Below, piece by piece: positions 18,330 to 27,804 of a stretch of 64,000 nucleotides of DNA. A model generated the notes under the pieces. The model was not told the DNA's origin. It made no database searches and saw only the letters and a program-made list of their open reading frames with translations. Source of the stretch: Actinopolyspora lacussalsi (GTDB taxonomy: Bacteria > Actinomycetota > Actinomycetes > Mycobacteriales > Pseudonocardiaceae); contig JAURUC010000001.1 of assembly GCA_030803735.1 (NCBI GenBank), positions 1,559,501 to 1,623,500 on the forward strand, given 5' to 3'. Numbering within the stretch: position 1 is the first letter of the stretch; every line of letters begins with the position of its first letter. A program made the position numbers and the translations under genes.

Positions 18330-21300
18330 ATGGACCACCGGATCGCGATCGTCGGCGTCAGCGCGATCATGCCGGGCGCGCCGGACGTGGACGCCTTCTG
18401 GCGCAACGTCGTCGAAGGACGCGACCTCATGACCGACGTACCGGCCGACCGCTGGCTGATCGAGGACTTCTACGACCCCGCCCCGGAGGCGCAGGACAAG
18501 ACCTACGCCCGCCGCGGGGCCTTCCTGCCCGAGGTCGAGTTCGACCCGATGGCTCTGGGGGTGCCGCCCCGCAACCTGCCCGCCACCGACACCGCCCAAC
18601 TGCTGGCCCTGGTAGCCGCGGAACGTCTGCTGGCCGGGCTCTCCGACGCCGGGCTCGGCCAGATCGACGGCGAACGGGTCAGCGTGTTCCTCGGTTGCGC
18701 CTCCCTGCAGCTGCTCGGCGAGATGGCGATGCGGTCCGGACGCCCGCAGTGGCGCCGGACACTGCTGGACAGTGGACTGTCCGAAGCCGACGCCGACGCC
18801 GTCTGCGACCGGATCCTCGAGTACTCGCCACCGTGGCAGGAAGCGACGTTCCCCGGCATGCTGAGCAACGTGGTCGCCGGGCGGATCGCGAACCGCTTCG
18901 ACCTGCACGGCACCAACTTCACCGTCGACTCCGCCTGCGCGAGCTCGCTGGCCGCCCTCTCGGTCTCGGTCGACGACCTGCTGCTCGGCCGCTCCGACAT
19001 GGTGATCACCGGCGGGGTCGACACGCTCAACGACGCGATGACCTTCCAGTGCTTCAGCAAGACCCCGGCCCTCTCGCCCACCGGCGACTGCCGCCCGTTC
19101 GACGAGCACGCGGACGGCACCATGCTGGGCGAGGGCCTCGGTCTGTTCGCCCTGAAACGACTCGCCGACGCCGAACGCGACGGCGACCGGGTGCACGCCG
19201 TCATCCGCGGCATCGGCTCCTCCTCGGACGGCAGCGGCACCTCGGTGTACGCGCCGCTGGACACCGGGCAGGCGCGGGCGCTGCGCCGGGCCTACGAGAC
19301 CGCCGGCTACGGACCGGACACGGTCGGTCTGGTCGAGGCGCACGGCACCGGCACCGCCCCCGGCGACGCCACCGAAACAGCCGCCCTGCACTCGGTGTTC
19401 GAGGCGAGCGGGCGGACGGACCGCCAGTGGTGCGCGCTCGGGTCCGTCAAATCCCAGATCGGACACACCAAGGCCGCCGCCGGCGCCGCGGGCCTGCTCA
19501 AGACCGCCCTGGCACTGCGGCACAAGGTGCTACCGCCGACGATCAAGGTCGACCGCCCGAACCCCGCGCTGAACCTGGAGAACAGCCCCCTCTACCTCAA
19601 CACGCGGGCACGGCCTTGGATCAACACGACCGAGCACCCCAGGCGGGCCTCGGTGTCCAGCTTCGGCTTCGGCGGCTCGAACTTCCACGTCACGCTGGAG
19701 GAGTACACCGACGAAACGGCGGGAGCCCGCCCCGCGGTGCGCTGCGAAGCACGACCGGGAGAACTGGTGGTGCTGTCCGCCGCGACGCCGCAGGAGCTGT
19801 TCTCACTCGACCTGTCGGGAAGCCTCACGGCGATCGCGCGGCGCTCCCAGAACGCCTTCCAGCACACGCGGGAGCACCGGCTGGCGGTGGTCGCCTCGTC
19901 CACGGAGGACCTCGAGCAGAAACTGGAGCAGGCCCGGGGACTGGTCGGCACGAAGCCGTTCTCGACGCCCTCCGGCCTGCACTACGGTGTCGGGCGCACG
20001 CCGGGGCGGATAGCGTTCCTCTTCCCCGGTCAGGGAGCCCAGTACGTCGGCATGGGGGCCGACCTGGCGATGCACTTCCCCCAGGCCCACGCGGTGTGGG
20101 ACCGGCACGAGGTCTCACCGCTGGTCTTCCCACCACCGGTGTTCACCGACGCCGAGCGGCAGGCACAGCAGCACGCGCTCACCGACACCGGCGTCGCGCA
20201 ACCCGCCATCGCCGCGCACAGCCTCGCGCTGCTGAACGTGCTGGAGACCGCGGGGGTGCGGCCGGACTGCGTGGCCGGGCACAGCTTCGGCGAGCTGGTG
20301 GGGCTGCACGCGGCACGCGCGTTCGACGAGGACACGTTGATGCGGCTCGCCGTCCGGCGGGGCGAGCTGATGCGGGAGGGCTCCGGCGTCATGATCGCCC
20401 TGGACGCGGGCGTGGACGAGGTGACCAACCTCCTCGAGCAGCAGAACCTCGAGCAAGCCTGGATCGCCAACCACAACGGCCCGCGCCAGGTCGTGGTGGC
20501 CGCGACCGCCGAGGCGGGCGCGCTCGTGCGCAAGCACGCCAACGCGGCCGGAATGACCGCACGGACGCTCGACACCTCGGCTGCCTTCCACAGCCCTCTC
20601 GTCGCCCCCGCGACCGAACCGCTGCGGGACTTCCTGTCCGCGGAGACGGTGCGCGCACCGCTGCTGAACGTGTACGGCAACGCCGCGGCAGCCGTGCATC
20701 CGGTGCGGCCGGCCGAGATCCGGCAGGCGATCGCCGACCACGTCGCCTCACCGGTCCGGTTCGCGGACATGGTGCACGCGATGCATGCCGACGGGGTGCG
20801 GATCTTCCTGGAAGTGGGCCCGGGGGGCGCGTTGACCAGCCTGGTCAAGGAGAACCTCTCCGACGTCCATGCGATCGCCCTGGACCGCGCGAGCTCCAAC
20901 GGGGTGACCGGGCTGCTCGACGCGCTCGGACAGCTCACCGCGCTCGGCGTCCCGCTCGACTTCGCCGGGCTGTGGCACGGCCCGGAGGAGCCCGAGCCCG
21001 CACGACCGGCGATGCCCATCATGATCAACGGAGGCAATCACGGCGGGTCCTACCCACCGACACCGGAGTCCGCGCCGACCACACCGGCCCCTGCGCTGTC
21101 CGGGACCGGATCCGGCGGCCAGGACGACGAGACGCTGCGCGCGGTCGCCGAAGCCCAGCAGGAGGTCGCCCGCGCCCACGCGGCGTACCTGAGCATGGCC
21201 GAGAAGTCGATCGACGCGCTGACCTCGCTGGACCCGGCCTCGGGCCACGGCCTCGGGCAGACTGCCGCTCCCTCGTCGACCTTCCGGACCACCACCCCAC

Positions 21301-23018
21301 CACCCGCACCGCCCGAGCCACCCGCGTCCCCCGAACCCCCTGCGACCTCCGAACCGCCCGCCGCCTCCGTCGCCCCGGTGACCGCCACGGCCCCGGAACC
21401 CGTGCCGTCGCGCGACATCGAGGAACTGGAACCCCAGGTGCTGGCCGCCGTGGCCGAGAAGACCGGCTACCCGGTGGAGATCCTGGAACCGCACATGGAG
21501 CTGGAGGCCGACCTCGGCCTGGACTCGATCACCCGCGCGCAGGTTCTCTCGGCCCTGCGCCCGATGTTCCCGCAACTGGAGGGAATGGACCGGGAACGGC
21601 TCACCCCGCTGCTGACGCTGCGCACCCTCGGCGAGATCGCCGACCGCTTACGCGAGCTGCTGAACGCACCCGCCCAGCCCGTCACCACCGTCCCCGACGG
21701 GACGATCCACCGGCACGTGCCGGCGCTGCGGCACGCGCCCGCACCGGGCGGCGCCATGCAAGGGCTCGGAACCGTCCTGGTCACCGACGACGGAACCGGA
21801 GTCGCCGAGGAGACCGCACGACTGCTCACCGAGCGCGGCGTCCACGCGCGGGTCGGCACCGCGGCCGACATCACCACGCTGGAGGCCGACGGCCTGGTGT
21901 TGCTCGGCGGACTGGCCGAGACCGCGTCCGCGGACGAGGCCCTGGCCATCCAACGGGACGCCTTCCGAGCCGCACAGGCGATCGCGCCCCGGCTGCGCGC
22001 CGCGGGCGGTGTCTTCGTCACCGTGCAGGACACCGGAGGCGGATTCGGCCACCGCGACGCGCAACGGCCCTGGATCGGCGGCCTGGCCGCACTCGCCCGC
22101 ACCGTCCGCTGGGAATGGCCGCTCGCCGCGGTCAAGGCCATCGACTGCCAGCGTGCGAACCGCTCGGCGACCGAGACCGCCACCGCCCTCGTCGACGAAC
22201 TGCTCACCGGAGGCCCGGACCTCGACGTCGCGCTCGCCGCGGACGGCACCCGGTGGACACTCGACACCACCGAGGCCCCGGAACCGGCCGCGGCCGATGA
22301 CTGGGCCGGTGCTTGGGAAACCGACCCGGTGATCGTCGTGTCCGGCGGTACCGGGGCCGTCACGGCGGCGGCCCTGCGAGAGCTCGGATCCCGGCACCGC
22401 GCACGCTTCGTCCTGCTCGGCCGCGGCTCCGACCGCGAGGTGGACGGGCTGGACCAGGTCCACTACATGCGCGTCGACGTCCGGGACGAAAACGCCGTAC
22501 GGACGGCGCTCGCCGACGTCCGGCAGCAGTGGGGACCGATCACCGGCATCGTCCACGCGGCCGGGGTGCTGAACGACCAGCGGGTGGAGGACAAGACCGA
22601 GGGCCAGTTCGAGGCCGTGTTCAGCACCAAGGTCGACGGGCTGCGAGCACTGCTGGACGCCACCCGCGAGGACCCGCTGCGACTGCTGTGCGTGTTCTCC
22701 TCGGTCGTCGCCGCGACCGGCAACGCCGGGCAGTGCGACTACGCGATGGCCAACGAAACCCTCAACCACGTGCTCGCCACCGAGCAGAACGCTCGGCCGG
22801 AAGCGGTGGTCCGCTCGCTGCTGTGGGGACCGTGGGAAGGCGGCATGGTCACCCCCGAACTGGCCGAGGTGTTCCGCCTCGGCGGCGTCGACCTGATCCC
22901 CCTGCGAGACGGAGCGCGCGTCTTCGCCCGGGAACTGAGCTCCCCTGCCGACGACCCGCGCGTGCTGCTCACCGCCGGCCGCGCGCTGACGCGACTCGGG
23001 GAGGCCACCAATGGATGA
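18330..23018 (+). CDS. Type I PKS/secondary lipid synthase, KS-AT-ACP-KR
   Basis: About 1562 residues. KS (about 1-430) has active-site Cys in VDSACASSLA (about 202), EAHGTGT (His about 336) and GHTKAAAGAAG. AT (about 555-860) starts FLFPGQGAQYVGMGAD and has GHSFGE (about 650). A Pro-rich linker leads to one ACP (about 1035-1100) with LGLDSI carrying the phosphopantetheine Ser. KR (about 1325-1555) has VSGGTGAV, FSSVVAATGNAG and the catalytic Tyr in CDYAMANE. The order follows PfaA but with one ACP instead of a tandem array. DH and ER activities come from the flanking genes, so chain extension should be iterative. The ATG at 18330 is immediately followed by family sequence. Confidence 0.9.
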   Translation: MDHRIAIVGVSAIMPGAPDVDAFWRNVVEGRDLMTDVPADRWLIEDFYDPAPEAQDKTYARRGAFLPEVEFDPMALGVPPRNLPATDTAQLLALVAAERLLAGLSDAGLGQIDGERVSVFLGCASLQLLGEMAMRSGRPQWRRTLLDSGLSEADADAVCDRILEYSPPWQEATFPGMLSNVVAGRIANRFDLHGTNFTVDSACASSLAALSVSVDDLLLGRSDMVITGGVDTLNDAMTFQCFSKTPALSPTGDCRPFDEHADGTMLGEGLGLFALKRLADAERDGDRVHAVIRGIGSSSDGSGTSVYAPLDTGQARALRRAYETAGYGPDTVGLVEAHGTGTAPGDATETAALHSVFEASGRTDRQWCALGSVKSQIGHTKAAAGAAGLLKTALALRHKVLPPTIKVDRPNPALNLENSPLYLNTRARPWINTTEHPRRASVSSFGFGGSNFHVTLEEYTDETAGARPAVRCEARPGELVVLSAATPQELFSLDLSGSLTAIARRSQNAFQHTREHRLAVVASSTEDLEQKLEQARGLVGTKPFSTPSGLHYGVGRTPGRIAFLFPGQGAQYVGMGADLAMHFPQAHAVWDRHEVSPLVFPPPVFTDAERQAQQHALTDTGVAQPAIAAHSLALLNVLETAGVRPDCVAGHSFGELVGLHAARAFDEDTLMRLAVRRGELMREGSGVMIALDAGVDEVTNLLEQQNLEQAWIANHNGPRQVVVAATAEAGALVRKHANAAGMTARTLDTSAAFHSPLVAPATEPLRDFLSAETVRAPLLNVYGNAAAAVHPVRPAEIRQAIADHVASPVRFADMVHAMHADGVRIFLEVGPGGALTSLVKENLSDVHAIALDRASSNGVTGLLDALGQLTALGVPLDFAGLWHGPEEPEPARPAMPIMINGGNHGGSYPPTPESAPTTPAPALSGTGSGGQDDETLRAVAEAQQEVARAHAAYLSMAEKSIDALTSLDPASGHGLGQTAAPSSTFRTTTPPPAPPEPPASPEPPATSEPPAASVAPVTATAPEPVPSRDIEELEPQVLAAVAEKTGYPVEILEPHMELEADLGLDSITRAQVLSALRPMFPQLEGMDRERLTPLLTLRTLGEIADRLRELLNAPAQPVTTVPDGTIHRHVPALRHAPAPGGAMQGLGTVLVTDDGTGVAEETARLLTERGVHARVGTAADITTLEADGLVLLGGLAETASADEALAIQRDAFRAAQAIAPRLRAAGGVFVTVQDTGGGFGHRDAQRPWIGGLAALARTVRWEWPLAAVKAIDCQRANRSATETATALVDELLTGGPDLDVALAADGTRWTLDTTEAPEPAAADDWAGAWETDPVIVVSGGTGAVTAAALRELGSRHRARFVLLGRGSDREVDGLDQVHYMRVDVRDENAVRTALADVRQQWGPITGIVHAAGVLNDQRVEDKTEGQFEAVFSTKVDGLRALLDATREDPLRLLCVFSSVVAATGNAGQCDYAMANETLNHVLATEQNARPEAVVRSLLWGPWEGGMVTPELAEVFRLGGVDLIPLRDGARVFARELSSPADDPRVLLTAGRALTRLGEATNG

Positions 23019-26000
23019 CCAGGACTTCGAGGTCATGCCCCGCCCTCCGCGGTCCCACCAGCCGACACCGGCCCCGAGGAGTGCCGCGGCGCTGATCTCC
23101 GAGCAGTTGCGGCAGGCCACCGAGCTCCACGAGCGCTTCCTGGCCACTCAGACGAGCTTTCACCCGCCCACCACCGGGAGGGTCACCGGAACGGCGACCG
23201 GGACGGCCGTCGAGCCCGTCACCGAACCGGCCCGCACGGCCCGGGCCACCGTCGAGCTCGACGGCTGGTATCTCGACCGGGCCGGCCGGATGACGGCCGG
23301 AGCCGTACTGGACGAACCGCTGGCGCTGTGGCCACAGCGCGATGGCGCGCTCGACGGCGAACTCACCTTCCACCACGCTCTACCCGCACCGGGCGATCAG
23401 CTGCTCAGCTCGCTGACCGTCACCGAAGCGGCGCTGCGAAGCGAGGTCGACGGCCACCTGTCGTTGCGCGGCAGCCTGTCGGACGGCTTGGACGTGCCAC
23501 TGCCGACGGAGCACCCCGGTGCCGCGTTCGACACCGACGCGGTCACGGCGTTCGCCGAGGGCCGCCCGGCCGACTGCTTCACCGGCCCCGAGTGGGAACT
23601 CACGCGCGCCCACGTCCGAACCCCCGGAATCGGGTCGCGACGCACCCTGCTGCTGCGCGAGGTCACCGCGTTCGATCCCGACCGCGGGCTCACCGCGACC
23701 GGCCGCACCCCGCCGAGCACGTGGCACTCGCCCGCCGCGCTGCTCGAAGGCGGCCTCCAAGCGATGGCGTTCCACCTCGCCGCCACCGGGAGCACGATCC
23801 ACCACGACGGCTGGCGCTTCGAACCGCTGCCGGAGGCGCCCACCCGCCTGCGGGTCCTGCTCAACGCACCGAGCGGCACACCCCGGTACCACCTCACCGT
23901 GCGGTCGCTCACCGGCACGACCGCCCACGCGGACGTGGTCGTCACGATCGACGAGCAGGTGGTGCTGTGCGCCGAAGGGCTCGCCGTTCACCTCGTCGCC
24001 GACACCCCCCTGCCGCACTGGAAGCTCCTCGGACCACCCGCGGTCCAGCGCACCGGCGATCCGGTCCCGCTCAGCGCACTGGCGGGCCTGCGCGGCCACG
24101 ATGATCCGGCCGCAGCGAGCACGGGCCGAATCCGCTACGACCACGCCACGATGCTCACCGCCGCCTGGGGGCCGCGCGCCGAGATCCTCCCCGACGCCAG
24201 CGACGACGCGTTACGGCTGCCCGGACCGCCGTACCTGTTCCTCACCCGGGTCACCGAGCTGTCCGTCACCCACGGGGACTTCCGCCTCGGCAGCAGCCTG
24301 GTCGCCGAGTACGACGTGCCCCGGCACGTGTGGTTCCGCGAGCAGAGCGGGACGGTGCCGGTCGCCGTGCTGATGGAGATCGCGCTACAGCCCTGCGGCT
24401 TCCTGACCGCCCTGATGAACGGCGGCACGGCCGACGAGCAGCTGCGGATCCGCAACCTCGACGGTCGACTCTCGACGGTCCGCGAGGTGCCCCCCGACGT
24501 CGGCTCGTTGCGCACCACGGTCGAGCTCACCGACATCGAGCACTGGGACGGCACGACGATCGAAACGTTCCGGGTCCACTGCGAAGCCGACGGCGTCACC
24601 GCCCTGGAGGGCACCACGGTCTTCGCCCTGACCTCGGCGGAGCAGTTGACGACCCAGACCGGTCTGCCGGTGACCGACCACGACCGCTCCCGCCTCGCCC
24701 AACCCTGCGAACACCCCGTTGTCGACCTGCGATCCCGCCCCGCCCGCTTCTTCGGGCGCTCCGCCCGCCTGCCCGGTCAGATGCTGCTGATGCTCGACCG
24801 GCTCGCCGGCTACTGGCCCGACGGCGGCCCGGCCGGACTCGGACGGCTACGCGCCGAGTGCGACGTGCGGGCCGAGGCCTGGTACTTCAAAGCGCACTTC
24901 TTCAACGACCCGGTGCAGCCCGGTTCCCTCGGTGTCGAGGCGATGTGCCAGCTCCTGTCCTGCTACCTGATCCAGCGCGGCGTCGACGACGGGTTCCGCC
25001 TCGAGCCCGTCGTGCCCGACTCGTGGAAGTACCGCGGCCAGGTCCTGCCCTCCGACGCGCTCGTCACCGTCGAACTGGACGTGCTGGACATCGAACTGAG
25101 CCCCGACGGCGGGTACGCGGAGGCCGAGGCCTGGCTGTGGGTGGACGGTCGCAAGATCTACCACGTGCCCTGCCTGCGGGTGCGCGTGGTGCCCGGCGCG
25201 CCGGACTCGCCCTCCATTGTCGACACCGCGCTCGACCCTCGGGCGGACACGTGGCTGGCGGACCACTGCCCCACCTGGACAGTCCCCGCCGTGCCGCTGA
25301 TGTCGACCGCCGAGCTCCTCGCCCGGTCCGCCGGGGACCGCGCCGGACGCCCGGTGCGGGTGCTGCGCGACCTGAGCATGCAGCGCTGGCTGCCCGTCGC
25401 CGACCCGGTCCGGCTTCGTGCCACCTGCACCGACGAGCAGACGCGGCTCGCGGTGTGGCACGAGGCCGGTTCGCTCTCCAGATTCGTCCCGGTGGCCACC
25501 GCGACGATCGACTTCGAACCCCCACCCCGGCCGGCTCGCTTCACCCCGCTGGCGAACCTCGCGGACGCGCCGGACCCGTACGAGAACGCGAACCTCTTCC
25601 ACGGACCGAGTTTCCAGTACCTGACGAGGCTGCGGATGGGCTCCACCGGGGCCAGCGGCGTCCTCGACGCCGAACGCGGGTCGGTACCCCGCGGCGCGCT
25701 GCACCAAGGGTTGCTGGACGCAGCGCTGCACACCATCCCGCACGACGCGCTGCACCGGTGGGACCCGGCGATCGGCTCCGACCGACTGGCGTTCCCGCAC
25801 CGGCTCAGCCACCTCACCGTGTACGAGCCCCTGCCCGACCACGGCGAGATCGAGGTCGAGGCCCGTTTCGCCGGCACGCTGCCCGACGACCTCGTCGCGA
25901 TCGACATCCAGATGTGCCGCGGAGAGCACGTGCTGGTCGCCTTCCGGACCGTGGTCATGCACATCCCGATCGGAGCCCTGACCGCGGTTTCCGGCCCGGA

Positions 26001-26286
26001 GCGACGCGCCTACCTGCGCGACGCCGCGCCCGACTCCCGCCTCCTGCTGATCGGCTCGGACGGAGTGCTGCGCAGGCGCGACGTGGAGCGGGCCGACACG
26101 GTGCCGGGCACCGTCAACGCCGTCTACGGCCTGCCCGCGGACACCCGCGCCGCGGACTGGCTGGCCCACATCGCCGTCAAGGACCACGTCGCCCGAACCG
26201 CCGGCGTCCACCCGAGCACGGTCGAGGTGACCACCCTCGACGACGTCAGCTGGGACGAGGACTCCGCCACCGTGAGGACCCCATGA
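23011..26286 (+). CDS. PfaC-like multi-hotdog dehydratase
   Basis: A 1091-residue protein made mostly of hotdog-fold dehydratase domains. A first unit spans about 180-420. A second, about 430-720, includes VAVLMEIALQPCGFLTALMN and the FabA/PfaC-type motif HFFNDPVQPGSLGVEAM with catalytic His near 627. A third PKS-DH-type unit, about 735-990, has DHCPTWTVPAVPL and LLDAALHTIP as its His/Asp pair. The last 60 residues include a tract vaguely like the core helix of a phosphopantetheinyl transferase, not complete enough to call. Its start overlaps the megasynthase end by 8 bases. It should dehydrate beta-hydroxyacyl-ACP intermediates. Confidence 0.85.
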   Translation: MDDQDFEVMPRPPRSHQPTPAPRSAAALISEQLRQATELHERFLATQTSFHPPTTGRVTGTATGTAVEPVTEPARTARATVELDGWYLDRAGRMTAGAVLDEPLALWPQRDGALDGELTFHHALPAPGDQLLSSLTVTEAALRSEVDGHLSLRGSLSDGLDVPLPTEHPGAAFDTDAVTAFAEGRPADCFTGPEWELTRAHVRTPGIGSRRTLLLREVTAFDPDRGLTATGRTPPSTWHSPAALLEGGLQAMAFHLAATGSTIHHDGWRFEPLPEAPTRLRVLLNAPSGTPRYHLTVRSLTGTTAHADVVVTIDEQVVLCAEGLAVHLVADTPLPHWKLLGPPAVQRTGDPVPLSALAGLRGHDDPAAASTGRIRYDHATMLTAAWGPRAEILPDASDDALRLPGPPYLFLTRVTELSVTHGDFRLGSSLVAEYDVPRHVWFREQSGTVPVAVLMEIALQPCGFLTALMNGGTADEQLRIRNLDGRLSTVREVPPDVGSLRTTVELTDIEHWDGTTIETFRVHCEADGVTALEGTTVFALTSAEQLTTQTGLPVTDHDRSRLAQPCEHPVVDLRSRPARFFGRSARLPGQMLLMLDRLAGYWPDGGPAGLGRLRAECDVRAEAWYFKAHFFNDPVQPGSLGVEAMCQLLSCYLIQRGVDDGFRLEPVVPDSWKYRGQVLPSDALVTVELDVLDIELSPDGGYAEAEAWLWVDGRKIYHVPCLRVRVVPGAPDSPSIVDTALDPRADTWLADHCPTWTVPAVPLMSTAELLARSAGDRAGRPVRVLRDLSMQRWLPVADPVRLRATCTDEQTRLAVWHEAGSLSRFVPVATATIDFEPPPRPARFTPLANLADAPDPYENANLFHGPSFQYLTRLRMGSTGASGVLDAERGSVPRGALHQGLLDAALHTIPHDALHRWDPAIGSDRLAFPHRLSHLTVYEPLPDHGEIEVEARFAGTLPDDLVAIDIQMCRGEHVLVAFRTVVMHIPIGALTAVSGPERRAYLRDAAPDSRLLLIGSDGVLRRRDVERADTVPGTVNAVYGLPADTRAADWLAHIAVKDHVARTAGVHPSTVEVTTLDDVSWDEDSATVRTP

Positions 26287-27287
26287 TTCTGATCACCGGA
26301 GCCTCCGGGGCCGTCGGCTCCGCCCTGCTGCGCGAGCTGGACGGCACCGAGGAGGTCATCGCGCTCACCCACCACAAACCGGTCGATACCACATCCGTGC
26401 GCGGCGACGTGACCCGTCCCTGGCTCGGGCTCCACCCGGCCGAGTACCGCGAGCTCGCGGCCAAGGTCGACGTGGTCGTGCACTGCGCGGCGGCCGTGAA
26501 CTTCTCGGCCTCGCACGAGCACCTGCACCGGGTCAACGTCGTCGGCACCGGCCACGTGCTGCGGTTCGTGGCGGACGCGGGCGCCCGCCTCGTGCACGGC
26601 TCCACGGCGTTCGTCGCCCGCGCGGGCGACGGCACCCCCTTCGACGCGTACGCCGCCACCAAGGCCACGGGCGAGACCCTGGTCCGCGAATCCGGCCTGC
26701 CCGCCTGCATCGCCCGCATCTCCACCGTGATCGGCGACGTCCCGCGGCTCCAGGCGTTCCACTACCTGCTCGGCTTCGCGCTGTCCGGCCAGCTCCCCTT
26801 CCTGCCCTGCACACCCGGCACCCGTGTCGACCTCGTTCCCCGGGACGCCGTCGCCGCCGCGCTGGCCGCCCTCGCCCACGACCACGAGGCGCACGGTGAC
26901 CACTGGCTCACCGCCGGCCCGGCCGCCCTGCCGATGGAACGCGTCATCGAGATCGCCATCGACGCCGCTGCCGCCCGCGCCCAGGACGACGAAGAACTGC
27001 GCGACATCGACCAGACGATCTTCCACACCCGGCTGATCGACCCCGCGGTGGCCTCCACGGTGCTCACCGCCGTCCTCTCCCGCTCCTCCAGCTCCGCGGC
27101 GCCCAGCGTCATCGAGCGTGCCGCCAACCTCATGGCCGCCTACGACAACGCCGAACCGTTCCCCACCTCCCTGGGCCGGATTCCCTCCGGCCCACCCGCT
27201 CCCACCGTCGAATCGAGTGAAACAGCCCTGCGCCACCTGACCGACTACCTCACCGGACTGCCCCGGCAGACCTGGGAACTGTCCTAG
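26283..27287 (+). CDS. Thioester reductase / NAD-dependent epimerase-like protein
   Basis: A 334-residue Rossmann protein of the male-sterility/thioester reductase type. It has ITGASGAVGSALLREL, VVHCAAAVNFSASHEHLHRVN, GSTAFV and the catalytic YAATK pair. Such stand-alone or C-terminal reductases release ACP-bound chains as aldehydes or alcohols; HglB of heterocyst glycolipid synthesis carries one. It overlaps the dehydratase stop (ATGA) and closes the operon, so reductive release of the finished chain is the most likely job. A simple sugar-epimerase function is less likely. Confidence 0.78.
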   Translation: MILITGASGAVGSALLRELDGTEEVIALTHHKPVDTTSVRGDVTRPWLGLHPAEYRELAAKVDVVVHCAAAVNFSASHEHLHRVNVVGTGHVLRFVADAGARLVHGSTAFVARAGDGTPFDAYAATKATGETLVRESGLPACIARISTVIGDVPRLQAFHYLLGFALSGQLPFLPCTPGTRVDLVPRDAVAAALAALAHDHEAHGDHWLTAGPAALPMERVIEIAIDAAAARAQDDEELRDIDQTIFHTRLIDPAVASTVLTAVLSRSSSSAAPSVIERAANLMAAYDNAEPFPTSLGRIPSGPPAPTVESSETALRHLTDYLTGLPRQTWELS

Positions 27288-27804
27288 ATGGACGCTATAC
27301 CGCGGACACGTCGGGAAGTCGCCACTTTCGTTCGAAGGTCACCGCGCGGGCGCTGAGAACGAATTCCACGCGGCCCGAGAACGGAAGTGAACCCATTACC
27401 TTTTGGGTGGTCCCGCGATGGAGTTCCCGGCTTGTGAGTCCGGCCGGACTTGTCCCCCTGTCATGCATGATCCGGGGGTGTTACCGGGTTCACTGGTGCC
27501 GGCTGTGCTGGAACCAGGCCCGTGTCCTGCTCGATGGTCACACCGCGCTATGCGGTCCTGGTACCGGTTGGAACCCTGCACGAATTTCGCCACTCCGCAC
27601 TGCCCCGACTCGGTGGGCAGGGCGCTAGCCTGTTGTTGCTGATAGCGAAATCCCGGCACGAGAATCCGGAGAACATCCGCCGCTACTTCAAGCCCTCCGA
27701 ACGGGCGTTTGTCGAAGTCACCAGCTTGCTGGCACCCGATAACCGCCAGCGCTGAAGCTACGGCGGCGAGTGCATCAACGTATGGTTCACTCTTCGAGCA
27801 CTGC
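27288..27804. other. Spacer with an integrase scrap
   Basis: About 500 bases downstream of the lipid operon. It holds an integrase-like C-terminal fragment at about 27620-27755; otherwise nothing is recognised. Confidence 0.45.
27620..27755 (+). pseudogene. Integrase/recombinase C-terminal remnant
   Basis: The frame reads [20 protein letters not shown] and continues [14 protein letters not shown] before its stop. This resembles the end of tyrosine-recombinase or transposase proteins, where the RYF/RY tract carries the catalytic Tyr. Nothing upstream in frame matches a recombinase, so it is a scrap. The exact family is uncertain. Confidence 0.4.

Noticed and set aside
18102..19523. Long minus-strand open frame (about 470 codons) opposite the PfaD and megasynthase genes
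   Set aside because: It mirrors high-GC coding sequence on the other strand, has biased antisense composition and matches no family.
24330..26282. Plus-strand frame running through the dehydratase gene into the reductase gene
   Set aside because: Only the part after 26283 matches a family; the earlier part is an Arg/Pro-rich shadow of the dehydratase.
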